A stretch of 9,391 bases of DNA from DSSM01 sp964484125 (GTDB taxonomy: Bacteria > Bacteroidota > Ignavibacteria > Tepidaquicellales > Tepidaquicellaceae). Below are positions 1-6,480 of the stretch, piece after piece. The stretch spans positions 1-9,391 of the forward strand of contig CAZAEK010000044.1 in assembly GCA_964484125.1 (NCBI GenBank), given 5' to 3'. Every line of letters starts with the position of its first letter. Position 1 is the first letter of the stretch. The notes beneath the pieces are model-generated. The model did not search any database and was not told where the DNA came from. It saw only the letters and a program-made list of their open reading frames with translations. Both the position numbers and the translations under genes were made by a program.

Positions 1-54
1 AAACTTTATAAACTTTACAAACTTTACAAACTTTATAAACTTTACAAACTAATT
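1..54. repeat. 9-bp tandem repeat (AAACTTTAY) upstream of hmgA
   Basis: Five perfect-length units of AAACTTTAY (Y = T, C, C, T, C in order) fill positions 1-45, followed by a decayed sixth unit (AAACTAATT) that abuts the ATG at 55. The array may continue to the left of the window. The unit length is a multiple of three and contains no stop in the hmgA frame, where it would read as repeated Lys-Leu-Tyr. The homogentisate dioxygenase family normally begins at the downstream ATG, so I take the array as leader or promoter DNA. Its short unit makes it prone to copy-number change. Confidence 0.9.
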
Positions 55-1203
55 ATGTTTTATATCAAACTCGGAAAAATTCCTCAAAAGAGGCATACGC
101 AATTCAGAAAGCCGGATGGCAGTTTATATTTCGAAGAATTAATCTCAACCGAAGGGTTCGATTCAATTCTTTCTAATGTTTATCATATCAATATGCCACC
201 TAAAATAGAATCTTACGAAAAAGAGATTCAGGAAATTGCTCCGGTAGAATGGAAAGATGCCTTATTGCTTCCATATCATTTCAGGACTTCGAAGATAAGG
301 CGTAAAGGTGATTTTGTAACAGACAGAAATTATATTGTATTTAATGATACAGTTTGGATGAGCGTTTCAATTCCTGAGAAGGAAATTGATTATTTTTATA
401 AAAATGCCTCATGTGATGAAGTTATCTACGTTGATGAAGGCGAAGGCGAATTGCAGACAAATCTCGGATATATAAAATTCAGGAAAGGAGATTATATTGT
501 AATTCCGAGAAATATACTCTTCAGATTGAAACATAGCACACCTGCGAAATTATTAATATTTGAAGCATTTGGAATGATAAAAACCCCGAGACGATACAGA
601 AATGAATTCGGGCAACTACTTGAACATTCGCCGTTTTGCGAAAGGGATATTAGGACTCCTGAATTAGTAACAATTGAAGAAAAAGGAGATTATATAACAA
701 AGATTAAGAAATATGGCAGGATATATACTTTGCATTATGAATATCATCCTTTTGATATAGTAGGTTATGATGGATTTTATTTCCCATATATTTTCAATAT
801 AGATGATTTTATGCCGATAACAGGAAAAATTCATCAACCGCCGCCTGTTCATCAGACATTTGACGGACCCGGATTTGTAATCTGTTCATTTGTATCAAGA
901 ATGCTTGACTATCATCCGGAATCAATACCGGTTCCATATAATCACAGCAATGTTGACAGTGATGAGATATTGTATTATGCAGACGGACAATTTTCAAGCA
1001 GAAAAGGAATTGAGAACGGTTCAATTAGTTTGCATCCGGGAGGTTTGCCACACGGACCTCATCCGGGCAGAGTAGAAGCTTCATTAGGGCAAAAGGAAAC
1101 TATTGAAACAGCAGTAATGATGGACACATTCAAACCTTTGAAAATCAGCAAATTTGCAGAAGAGATAAATGATGAAGAGTATCCAATGAGCTGGAAAATA
1201 TAA
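55..1203 (+). CDS. hmgA: Homogentisate 1,2-dioxygenase (short-form, cupin-type)
   Basis: This 382-residue protein matches the shorter homogentisate dioxygenase group; eukaryotic and proteobacterial enzymes are about 430-445 residues. The family uses Fe(II) and O2 to open the ring of homogentisate to maleylacetoacetate, in cytosolic tyrosine/phenylalanine breakdown. The N-terminus (KLGKIPQKRHTQFRKPDGSLY, residues 6-26) is the family hallmark. The C-terminal cupin holds the expected metal-binding region: H297 and E304 in an NHSNVDSDE stretch, and H327 and H333 in LHPGGLPHGP. H260 and H266 precede them and one may be the catalytic base. The E304 spacing from H297 is one residue longer than in the human enzyme (H335/E341), so the exact ligand is inferred. 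The ATG at 55 is chosen because it gives the family N-terminus, although the frame stays open upstream through the tandem repeat. No Shine-Dalgarno is visible. The next gene starts 82 bp downstream on the same strand. Confidence 0.9.
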   Translation: MFYIKLGKIPQKRHTQFRKPDGSLYFEELISTEGFDSILSNVYHINMPPKIESYEKEIQEIAPVEWKDALLLPYHFRTSKIRRKGDFVTDRNYIVFNDTVWMSVSIPEKEIDYFYKNASCDEVIYVDEGEGELQTNLGYIKFRKGDYIVIPRNILFRLKHSTPAKLLIFEAFGMIKTPRRYRNEFGQLLEHSPFCERDIRTPELVTIEEKGDYITKIKKYGRIYTLHYEYHPFDIVGYDGFYFPYIFNIDDFMPITGKIHQPPPVHQTFDGPGFVICSFVSRMLDYHPESIPVPYNHSNVDSDEILYYADGQFSSRKGIENGSISLHPGGLPHGPHPGRVEASLGQKETIETAVMMDTFKPLKISKFAEEINDEEYPMSWKI

Positions 1204-1285
1204 ATTATTTTACCTTTTAAATATATAAAATTTTAAATAAATTCGTAATGTTATTGATTTTTTCATACCCTAAAATATTTTAATT

Positions 1286-1639
1286 ATGAGTACAAAACCA
1301 ACTGAATCAAAGAAGCCTCGGAAAATCAAGGGGAAAACTGTAATTGACATTGAAAAATGCAAAGGATGTGAAATTTGCACCACTTCATGTAAAGAGGGCG
1401 CAATATCAATGTCTAAAGACCTTAATAATAAAGGTTACAGATATGCAGTAGTTGTAGATGACCTTTGTACCGGCTGTACAAATTGCGCAGTAGTTTGTCC
1501 GGACGGAGTAATAAAAGTATATCGTGAGACTTCAAAGAAAAAGGAATTAGTAGCAACTATTTCCAACGTACAATCTTCGATAAACGTAAAGATTGACAAT
1601 CCTACAATGGAAGATTTATCGAAGATGGATTACGTTTAA
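1286..1639 (+). CDS. korD: 2-oxoacid:ferredoxin oxidoreductase, delta subunit (2x[4Fe-4S] ferredoxin)
   Basis: A 117-residue ferredoxin-like protein with two complete [4Fe-4S] motifs: C25-x2-C28-x2-C31-x3-C35 and C61-x2-C64-x2-C67-x3-C71. In the KOR/VOR enzyme family the delta subunit carries electrons from the TPP/[4Fe-4S] beta subunit to external ferredoxin. The first motif is followed by Lys where Pro is usual; the second has the classical Cys-Pro. Basic N-terminal (1-17) and C-terminal (about 83-117) extensions flank the core and make it longer than a minimal delta subunit. It is the first gene of a delta-alpha-beta-gamma cluster, an order seen in Bacteroidota. The start ATG at 1286 follows an AT-only leader with no Shine-Dalgarno. 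The subunit role rests on the motifs and neighbours; the symbol is family-level because the substrate is not fixed by sequence. Confidence 0.88.
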   Translation: MSTKPTESKKPRKIKGKTVIDIEKCKGCEICTTSCKEGAISMSKDLNNKGYRYAVVVDDLCTGCTNCAVVCPDGVIKVYRETSKKKELVATISNVQSSINVKIDNPTMEDLSKMDYV

Positions 1640-1732
1640 CGAAGAGCAACGAGATACATAGAGTCCAACAAAGTTACCAGGCCGGTAACACATCACAGTT
1701 AAAAATGAATAAATTAACCTAACAAATCAACT
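1640..1732. other. korD-vorB intergenic segment with 6-bp hairpin
   Basis: The 93 bp between delta and alpha genes contains a perfect inverted repeat, GTTACC (1673-1678) / GGTAAC (1684-1689), with a 5-nt AGGCC loop. There is no following T-run, so it is not a normal intrinsic terminator. The first 60 bases are 28/60 G+C, well above the AT-rich leaders on either side. The korD frame stays open for 20 codons after its stop, up to TAA at 1700-1702, but that is not statistically notable. The hairpin could be an RNA processing or stability element setting the subunit ratio; this is inference. Confidence 0.45.
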
Positions 1733-2791
1733 ATGGAACAAGATATCAGATTAATGAAGGGTAACGAAGCAATGGCAGAAGCGGCAATACAAGCCGGCGT
1801 AGATGCATACTTCGGATATCCTATAACGCCACAATCAGAGGTGCCGGAATATTTATCAAGGGAGATGCCAAACAGGGGTGGAATTTTCTTACAGGCAGAA
1901 AGTGAAGTTGCGTCAATAAATATGGTATATGGAGCGGCGGGAGCAGGAGCAAGAGTAATGACAAGTTCATCGTCGCCGGGATTCAGTCTGATGCAGGAAG
2001 GCATATCATATATAGCGTGTGCACAATTACCATGTTTACTGGTAAATGTAAACAGAGGCGGACCCGGATTAGGAACAATACAGCCATCACAGGGAGATTA
2101 TTTTCAGGCAACAAAAGGCGGAGGTCACGGAGATTATAAATTAGTAGTACTGGCTCCTTCGTCTGTTCAGGAGATGGCAGATTTTGTCTTTCTCGGATTT
2201 GAAATAGCTGAAAAATACAGAACTCCTGTATTGATGTTATCAGACGGAGCAATAGGTCAGATGATGGAAAAAGTAGTATTCAATCACAAGCCATTACCGA
2301 AAACAGAAAAACCATGGGCAACAACAGGCAAAAAGAACGGGAAAGAAAGAAGTATAATCACTTCACTTTTCATACAGCCGGAAAAGATGGAAAAGGTAAA
2401 TTTAGAGTTAAATAAAAAATATGCAGAGATAGCCAGAAATGAAGTCAGGTTCGAAGAAGTTCAAACCGACGATGCAGAATATATAATTGTAGCTTATGGA
2501 TTATCAGCAAGAATAAGTCATAAAACAGTAGATTTAGCAAGGGCAAAAGGAATTAAAGCCGGTCTAATCAGACCAATTACTTTATTCCCGTTTCCTTATG
2601 AAAGGATATCTGAACTTGCAAACAAGACAAAGAAGATGATGACTGTGGAATTAAATTCAGGACAGATGATAGAAGACGTAAAACTTGGAGTAAATGGCAA
2701 GATACCGGTAGGACATTTTGGCAGACTCGGCGGAATAATTCCATCACCTGAAGAAGTACTTGAAAACTTTGAGAAGTTTATAAAAGAATAA
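1733..2791 (+). CDS. vorB: 2-oxoacid:ferredoxin oxidoreductase, alpha subunit (VorB-like)
   Basis: This 352-residue protein is a full-length alpha subunit of the VOR/KOR family, with the pyruvate:ferredoxin oxidoreductase domain I (about residues 8-185) and domain II (about 245-340). Diagnostic stretches are GYPITPQSE (28-36), the QAESE element (54-58) that lies near the TPP site in family structures, TSSSSPGFSLMQEG (77-90) and the NRGGPGLGT loop. The enzyme decarboxylates a 2-oxoacid in the presence of CoA and reduces ferredoxin. Bacteroidota proteins of this type are usually named 3-methyl-2-oxobutanoate dehydrogenase subunit VorB, but 2-oxoglutarate or other branched or aromatic 2-oxoacids cannot be excluded. 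The start at 1733 gives the typical short lead (MEQDIRLMKGNEA). No Shine-Dalgarno is present. The beta gene follows after 62 bp. Confidence 0.9.
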   Translation: MEQDIRLMKGNEAMAEAAIQAGVDAYFGYPITPQSEVPEYLSREMPNRGGIFLQAESEVASINMVYGAAGAGARVMTSSSSPGFSLMQEGISYIACAQLPCLLVNVNRGGPGLGTIQPSQGDYFQATKGGGHGDYKLVVLAPSSVQEMADFVFLGFEIAEKYRTPVLMLSDGAIGQMMEKVVFNHKPLPKTEKPWATTGKKNGKERSIITSLFIQPEKMEKVNLELNKKYAEIARNEVRFEEVQTDDAEYIIVAYGLSARISHKTVDLARAKGIKAGLIRPITLFPFPYERISELANKTKKMMTVELNSGQMIEDVKLGVNGKIPVGHFGRLGGIIPSPEEVLENFEKFIKE

Positions 2792-2853
2792 TAAATCGCT
2801 GTTTACCGGAACAATAAAAAAACAAATTGAAAAACTTTATAACTTATTAAGAT

Positions 2854-3708
2854 ATGTCAGAAGAAAAAGAAAAAATCGTAGAAGCTCCGGAATGTTTGAC
2901 AGCGGAGCCGGATTTGGAAGGATATGAGCTTGTTTACGATAAGCCGGATACATTTACGGACGTAAGGATGCACTACTGTCCGGGATGCGGCCATTCAACG
3001 GCTCATAAAATACTTGGCGAGGTAATACAGGAACTTGGAATACAGGACAACATAATCGGAGTTGCACCTGTAGGGTGTTCTGTATTTGCCTATGATTACC
3101 TTGATATAGACTGGCAGGAAGCCGCACACGGAAGAGCGACAGCAGTAGCTACGGGTATAAAGAGAGTCAGACCAGAGTCTTATGTATTCACATATCAGGG
3201 AGATGGAGATTTAGCCGCAATAGGCACTGCTGAAACAATACATTGCATTAACCGTGGCGAAAACATTACGATTATATTTATTAACAACGGCGTATATGGA
3301 ATGACAAGCGGACAAATGGCACCTACTACACTGGAAGGAATGAAAACAACAACTTCGCCTTATGGAAGAGAAATAAAGACAATGGGTTCACCGATAAAGG
3401 TATCGGAGTTAATTGCAAATCTGCCAGGAGCATTTTATGTAACAAGACAGGCGGTACACACTGCAAATCATGTAAGAAAAGCGAAGAAAGCAATAATGAA
3501 CGGATTGAGATATCAGAAACTCGGACTTGGAACATCATTTATTGAAATAGTATCAAACTGTCCTTCGAACTGGAAGATGACACCGGTTCAGACAATAGAT
3601 TTCATAAATAATGAAATGTTAAAGTATTATCCACTTGGTGATGTAAAATTACCATCAAAAGAAGCTTTAGATGCACTTGCAGAAATAGAAAAAGGAGAAA
3701 AGAAATGA
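2854..3708 (+). CDS. korB: 2-oxoacid:ferredoxin oxidoreductase, beta subunit (TPP and [4Fe-4S])
   Basis: A 284-residue catalytic beta subunit. The TPP/Mg-binding motif is clear: G116-D117-G118-D119 followed about 25 residues later by N144-N145 (FINNGVYGMTSGQ). Four cysteines fit the ligands of the single [4Fe-4S] cluster in this family: C42 and C45 (CPGCGH), C75 (VGCSVF) and C236 (SNCPSNW). Their spacing resembles that of the Sulfolobus 2-oxoacid oxidoreductase beta subunit (C12/C15/C46/C197). The subunit binds the 2-oxoacid, forms the hydroxyethyl-type TPP adduct and passes electrons to the delta ferredoxin. An acidic N-terminal lead of about 35 residues precedes the conserved core. Its stop overlaps the start of the gamma gene by 4 bp (ATGA), indicating translational coupling. 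The leader has no Shine-Dalgarno. Confidence 0.9.
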   Translation: MSEEKEKIVEAPECLTAEPDLEGYELVYDKPDTFTDVRMHYCPGCGHSTAHKILGEVIQELGIQDNIIGVAPVGCSVFAYDYLDIDWQEAAHGRATAVATGIKRVRPESYVFTYQGDGDLAAIGTAETIHCINRGENITIIFINNGVYGMTSGQMAPTTLEGMKTTTSPYGREIKTMGSPIKVSELIANLPGAFYVTRQAVHTANHVRKAKKAIMNGLRYQKLGLGTSFIEIVSNCPSNWKMTPVQTIDFINNEMLKYYPLGDVKLPSKEALDALAEIEKGEKK

Positions 3709-4256
3709 CTGAAGAAATAATAATAGCAGGATTTGGCGGACAGGGAGTTCTCTCAATGGGACAGACTCTCGGATACGCATCAATGGTTGAAGGAAAAAAT
3801 GTAACATGGATGCCATCATACGGACCGGAAATGCGCGGCGGAACAGCAAACTGTATAACAATATTATCAGATGAAGAAATAAGTTCGCCGATTATATCTG
3901 TATTTGATACGGGAATAATATTAAACCAGCCATCTATGGATAAATTTGCACCGAAAGTAAAAAAAGGCGGTTTGATAATATATGAATCAACAACAATATT
4001 ACATCCGACAGACAGAAAAGATATAGAGGTATATGCAATTCCTGCAGCGGAAACTGCCAATCAGATGAAAAACACAAAAATAGCAAATATGATTTTACTC
4101 GGAGCATATCTTGAGAGGAAGCCGGTTGTTGGAATTGATTCGATTATTGCAGCATTGAAAAAAGTATTACCAGAAAGATATCATCACCTGCTTGAATTGA
4201 ACAGAAATGCACTGCTAAAAGGGCAGGAATTAATCAGAAGTGTAAGCAAGAATTAA
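3705..4256 (+). CDS. korC: 2-oxoacid:ferredoxin oxidoreductase, gamma subunit
   Basis: A 183-residue gamma subunit of the pyruvate/2-ketoisovalerate oxidoreductase family (POR gamma domain across nearly the whole length). The N-terminal GFGGQGV loop (residues 9-15) and SYGPEMRGG (about 38-46) are the family signatures; the gamma domain contributes to CoA binding in PFOR-type enzymes. The start overlaps the beta stop as ATGA, and AAGGAG lies about 6 bases upstream inside the beta coding sequence, one of the few Shine-Dalgarno-like strings at a start here; it may be incidental to the EKGEKK codons. This is the last gene before the terminator at 4303-4332, so the four subunits form one complete enzyme unit. 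Confidence 0.9.
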   Translation: MTEEIIIAGFGGQGVLSMGQTLGYASMVEGKNVTWMPSYGPEMRGGTANCITILSDEEISSPIISVFDTGIILNQPSMDKFAPKVKKGGLIIYESTTILHPTDRKDIEVYAIPAAETANQMKNTKIANMILLGAYLERKPVVGIDSIIAALKKVLPERYHHLLELNRNALLKGQELIRSVSKN

Positions 4257-4302
4257 AAGAATTATTGTTTTTTTCATTTTTTTGTTTAATTGATTAAAAG
4301 AG

Positions 4303-4332
4303 AGCCATTCCGGGAAACCGGAATGGCTTTTT
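4303..4332 (+). terminator. Rho-independent terminator of the oxidoreductase operon
   Basis: An 11-bp perfect stem (AGCCATTCCGG at 4303-4313 with CCGGAATGGCT at 4318-4328) closed by a GAAA tetraloop (4314-4317) and followed by a run of five T (4328-4332). It begins 46 bp after the korC stop. The A-rich flank on the left (4297-4299) could give weak termination in the opposite direction too. Confidence 0.93.
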
Positions 4333-4375
4333 AAATCTGGTACAGTAATTAAAATAGTCTTTATTAAAATATTAT

Positions 4376-4407
4376 CTTGAAATTAGTTTTTATTAGACAT
4401 AAATTTT
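4376..4407 (+). promoter_or_regulatory. Candidate Bacteroidota-type promoter for hicBA
   Basis: CTTG at 4376-4379 is followed after exactly 20 nt by TAAATTTT at 4400-4407. The Bacteroidota primary sigma consensus is TTTG, a 19-21 nt spacer, then TAnnTTTG; the last G is replaced here by T. Transcription would begin only a few bases before the hicB ATG at 4419, implying a very short leader that includes a run of nine A ending in the start codon. The identical CTTG and spacer at the tRNA promoter strengthens the call. Confidence 0.45.
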
Positions 4408-4418
4408 AGCAAAAAAAA

Positions 4419-4625
4419 ATGAGACAAGTAATTATTTATCAGGGAGAAGACAATATGTGGGTAGCAGAATGTCCAAGTCTGCCGGGTTGCATAAGTCAAG
4501 GTGACACAAAAGAATCAGCTATTGAAAACATAAAAGAAGCGATTAAACTTTATATCGAAGCATTAAATGAAGATAATCTTCCGGTTCCCGAAGAGAAATT
4601 TAACTCGATATTAATTGCAGTATGA
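4419..4625 (+). CDS. hicB: HicB-family antitoxin (short form)
   Basis: A 68-residue protein consisting of the HicB N-terminal fold only. The beta-strand start (RQVIIYQGEDNMWVAEC) and the family core PSLPGCISQGDTKESAIENIKEAI (about 19-42) are characteristic. HicB proteins bind and neutralise the HicA mRNA endonuclease. Many also carry a C-terminal helix-turn-helix or ribbon-helix-helix domain that represses the operon; this one ends right after the fold, so autoregulation through its own DNA-binding domain looks unlikely. The antitoxin gene comes first and overlaps hicA by 4 bp (ATGA), which couples their translation. No Shine-Dalgarno; the ATG lies at the end of an A9 run. Such short HicB-HicA pairs are common, so activity as a true toxin-antitoxin module is inferred. 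Confidence 0.88.
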   Translation: MRQVIIYQGEDNMWVAECPSLPGCISQGDTKESAIENIKEAIKLYIEALNEDNLPVPEEKFNSILIAV

Positions 4626-4843
4626 GTAAGCTGCCTGTGATTTCCGGAAAAGATTGTGTAAAAGTACTTGAGAAAATTGGTTTTACTGTTAAGCGGCAGG
4701 AGGGGAGCCATATAGTTATGCGCAGAGAAAATCCGTTTAACCAATTAGTGGTACCGAATCATAAAACATTAGACAGAGGAACATTGCGAGCAATAATCAG
4801 ACAGGCAGACCTGAGCGTAAGTGATTTCACCAAAAACCTGTAA
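4622..4843 (+). CDS. hicA: HicA-family mRNA interferase toxin
   Basis: A 73-residue HicA (YcfA-like) protein with the small dsRBD-like alpha-beta-beta-beta-alpha fold. The lead SGKDCVKVLEKIGF (residues 8-21) and the strand KRQEGSHIVMRR (24-35) are typical, and H30 in G-S-H is the conserved catalytic histidine. The C-terminus has the usual PNHKTLDRGTLRAIIRQADLS helix. HicA toxins cleave mRNA and tmRNA to stop translation until HicB sequesters them. The start ATG at 4622 overlaps the hicB stop and gives the standard family length. The catalytic residue is intact, so the toxin is not obviously dead. No terminator hairpin with a T-run is apparent between it and the tRNA promoter. Confidence 0.9.
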   Translation: MSKLPVISGKDCVKVLEKIGFTVKRQEGSHIVMRRENPFNQLVVPNHKTLDRGTLRAIIRQADLSVSDFTKNL

Positions 4844-4926
4844 ACACCTTATTTTTATATTAAACTCGATAAACCGTTTATAACACTTAAGAAATTGCAT
4901 ATCTTTTTTTCATTAAAATGAAATAC
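4844..4926. other. hicA-tRNA intergenic DNA with AT palindromes
   Basis: Between hicA and the tRNA promoter lie a 13-bp palindrome, ATAAAC-C-GTTTAT (4869-4881), and just to its right a TTTCAT/ATGAAA inverted repeat with a TAAA centre, preceded by a T-run. Neither has the G+C stem of a confident terminator. The first could be a protein-binding dyad; there is no further support. Confidence 0.3.
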
Positions 4927-4958
4927 CTTGAAAGAAAATAAAAAGCAAATTAGTTTTG
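4927..4958 (+). promoter_or_regulatory. Bacteroidota-type promoter for tRNA-Gln
   Basis: CTTG at 4927-4930, a 20-nt spacer, and TAGTTTTG at 4951-4958, an exact match to the TAnnTTTG -7 element of Bacteroidota. The element ends 13 bases before the mature tRNA 5' end, a distance suited to a short leader removed by RNase P. It is the best promoter in the window and one reason for the taxonomic placement. Confidence 0.7.
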
Positions 4959-4971
4959 TAGAATATAACAT

Positions 4972-5043
4972 TCCTCTTTAGTGTAACGGTCAGCACATAA
5001 CTCTCTGAAAGTTAGGGTTGTGGTTCGAATCCACAAAGAGGAA
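4972..5043 (+). tRNA. tRNA-Gln(CUG)
   Basis: A complete cloverleaf can be folded by eye. The acceptor stem TCCTCTT (4972-4978) pairs perfectly with AAGAGGA (5036-5042). The D stem is GTGT/GCAC with a GG-containing loop. The anticodon stem is TAACT/AGTTA (4998-5002, 5010-5014) around loop CTCTGAA (5003-5009), anticodon CTG at 5005-5007. The variable loop is 4 nt, and the T stem TGTGG/CCACA encloses TTCGAAT (5024-5030). The U1-A72 first pair fits bacterial tRNA-Gln. The discriminator at 5043 is A, and CCA is not encoded (CAA follows). It reads CAG codons. A T-rich run at 5049-5058 follows and may help end transcription. The convergent gene's stop codon lies only 6 bp beyond. Confidence 0.93.
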
Positions 5044-5049
5044 CAAGGT

Positions 5050-6447
5050 TTATTTTTTCAGTATATCGTCTAATTTTCGATTTATATTTTCATCAGAAGG
5101 ACGCAGGAAATTTGCGGAAACTATTTTACCGTCTCTGTCTAACAGCATAAAGTGCGGAATACCAAAGATATTCAAAGGATTGGTTAAATCTTTATTCGGA
5201 CCGCCATACAGTTGTTCCAGGGTTAAGTTGCTGTTAGAATTCAAATATTTCAGCCAGTTCTCTTTTTTATCCCAGACACAAATACTAACGAAGACGATAT
5301 CTTTGTTTTTATATTCTTCAACCAATTTTTTCAAATATGGAATTTCTTCAACACAGGGGGTACACCATGGTGCCCAGAAATCAAGATAAACATATTTGCC
5401 TTTATATTTGTCCAGATAAATTTTATTTCCTTTCAAATCCTCAAACTCATATCTGAGTAATTTATTATCGGCTGTTAAATTCCTCTCTCTTAGTTCCGCT
5501 AAATAGCTTTTCATTTTATATTTTTCCTTGTTATCAGTACAAATAGATTCGTAGAGTGTAATTATCTCGTCAATGCCCGTAATCAAAAAAATGTATTTTA
5601 AGTTTTTTGATATATATTCGGTGCAAAAACTATTTTTAATCTTTTGATTAGTAATTAGTTTATCTAATAATTCAAACATAACTTTATAATGAGCTAAATC
5701 GTCTTCCGCATCATATTTTATAAGATAATTTTCGCGTTCCAGAACATAATCGGTTAGCATATAGCTTTCAATATATTCTCTGTAATTTTTAAATATCAGA
5801 TATTCTTCGTTATCAACTTTAAGATTATTGAGAAACTGCCATTGCTCTTCTATACTATACGGGTTAAACAAAGGATACAATTTTAAAGAGGCAATTGAAT
5901 ATTCAATCTGACTATTTATGGTATTTAAAAAATAAGAGTCATCAATTTTGTATTCCTGAACATAATAATTTACTGTATTATTAAGTGCCTCAAAAGCCCC
6001 ATCAAGGAATGCAATCAGACCGGGCTTTTCGAGTGTATTTAATTGATTTTGATATTTGGAAATTGAATATGTGGTTATAAGATTTTGTATATCGCTTAGC
6101 AGTAGATTATAAACGTATGATTTTGAGTTCTTGTTAAAATTTAATTTAATAAAGTTTGCGCTATATAAATCAAAGCTAAGTGAATCACCGGGAAATAAAT
6201 ACAAATTGAAATACTTGTTGTACTTTGCATTAAAAATAATCTCCACGAATTGGGGCTTTTCAGTATATATTTCTGCATAATAAAAATTACTAGAATCAGA
6301 ATTAAATTTAATGCTTTCGCTTCCGTTATTGCAAAATATACTATCCGGACCATTTTTATAAAAGCTAAAACTGATATACGCATTCTGAGAGACGGCATTT
6401 GAGTATAGCAGCAGGGAGAGGAGAATGTATAGGATATTTTTCCTCAT
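5050..6447 (-). CDS. Exported TlpA/thioredoxin-like protein
   Basis: A 465-residue protein with an N-terminal signal peptide (MRKNILYILLSLLLYSNAVS, likely cut near residue 20-21), so it should act in the periplasm. A beta-rich region follows (about 22-125), then a mostly helical middle (about 125-330), and a C-terminal TlpA/AhpC-type thioredoxin domain (about 335-465). The active site is W-C362-T-P-C365 within YLDFWAPWCTPCVEEIPYL, and the cis-proline is P431 in FGIPHFMLLD. This layout is common in Bacteroidota, where such proteins reduce disulfides in envelope proteins or support cytochrome c maturation; the specific partner is unknown. It is the last gene of a minus-strand series of five, 33 bp after the gapped gene, and its stop abuts the convergent tRNA. 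The thioredoxin domain is certain; the function of the first 330 residues is not. Confidence 0.88.
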   Translation of the reverse strand: MRKNILYILLSLLLYSNAVSQNAYISFSFYKNGPDSIFCNNGSESIKFNSDSSNFYYAEIYTEKPQFVEIIFNAKYNKYFNLYLFPGDSLSFDLYSANFIKLNFNKNSKSYVYNLLLSDIQNLITTYSISKYQNQLNTLEKPGLIAFLDGAFEALNNTVNYYVQEYKIDDSYFLNTINSQIEYSIASLKLYPLFNPYSIEEQWQFLNNLKVDNEEYLIFKNYREYIESYMLTDYVLERENYLIKYDAEDDLAHYKVMFELLDKLITNQKIKNSFCTEYISKNLKYIFLITGIDEIITLYESICTDNKEKYKMKSYLAELRERNLTADNKLLRYEFEDLKGNKIYLDKYKGKYVYLDFWAPWCTPCVEEIPYLKKLVEEYKNKDIVFVSICVWDKKENWLKYLNSNSNLTLEQLYGGPNKDLTNPLNIFGIPHFMLLDRDGKIVSANFLRPSDENINRKLDDILKK

Positions 6448-6480
6448 TCTTTTTATATAAATTTTTCGATTTAATAAATA

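Noticed and set aside
1..54. Extending hmgA upstream through the repeat as a Lys-Leu-Tyr N-terminus
   Set aside because: The frame is open but contains no start codon, and the family N-terminus begins at the ATG at 55.
1204..1285. Promoter directly upstream of korD
   Set aside because: Only partial matches to the TAnnTTTG element can be found (such as TATTTTAA at 1276), too close to the start and too weak in such AT-rich DNA.
1714..2252. Minus-strand reading frames across the start of vorB
   Set aside because: Both are antisense to the conserved alpha-subunit domain I and have no recognisable features.
3602..4060. Minus-strand reading frame of 152 codons
   Set aside because: It is antisense to the beta and gamma subunits, whose conserved motifs show the plus strand is the coding one.
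5024..5043. tRNA 3' end as an attachment site for a mobile element
   Set aside because: I found no second copy of this sequence in the window and no integrase gene, so it is kept only as a question in the findings.
5018..5389. Plus-strand reading frame of 123 codons beginning inside the tRNA
   Set aside because: It starts within the tRNA-Gln T arm and lies antisense to the conserved thioredoxin domain; its product resembles nothing.
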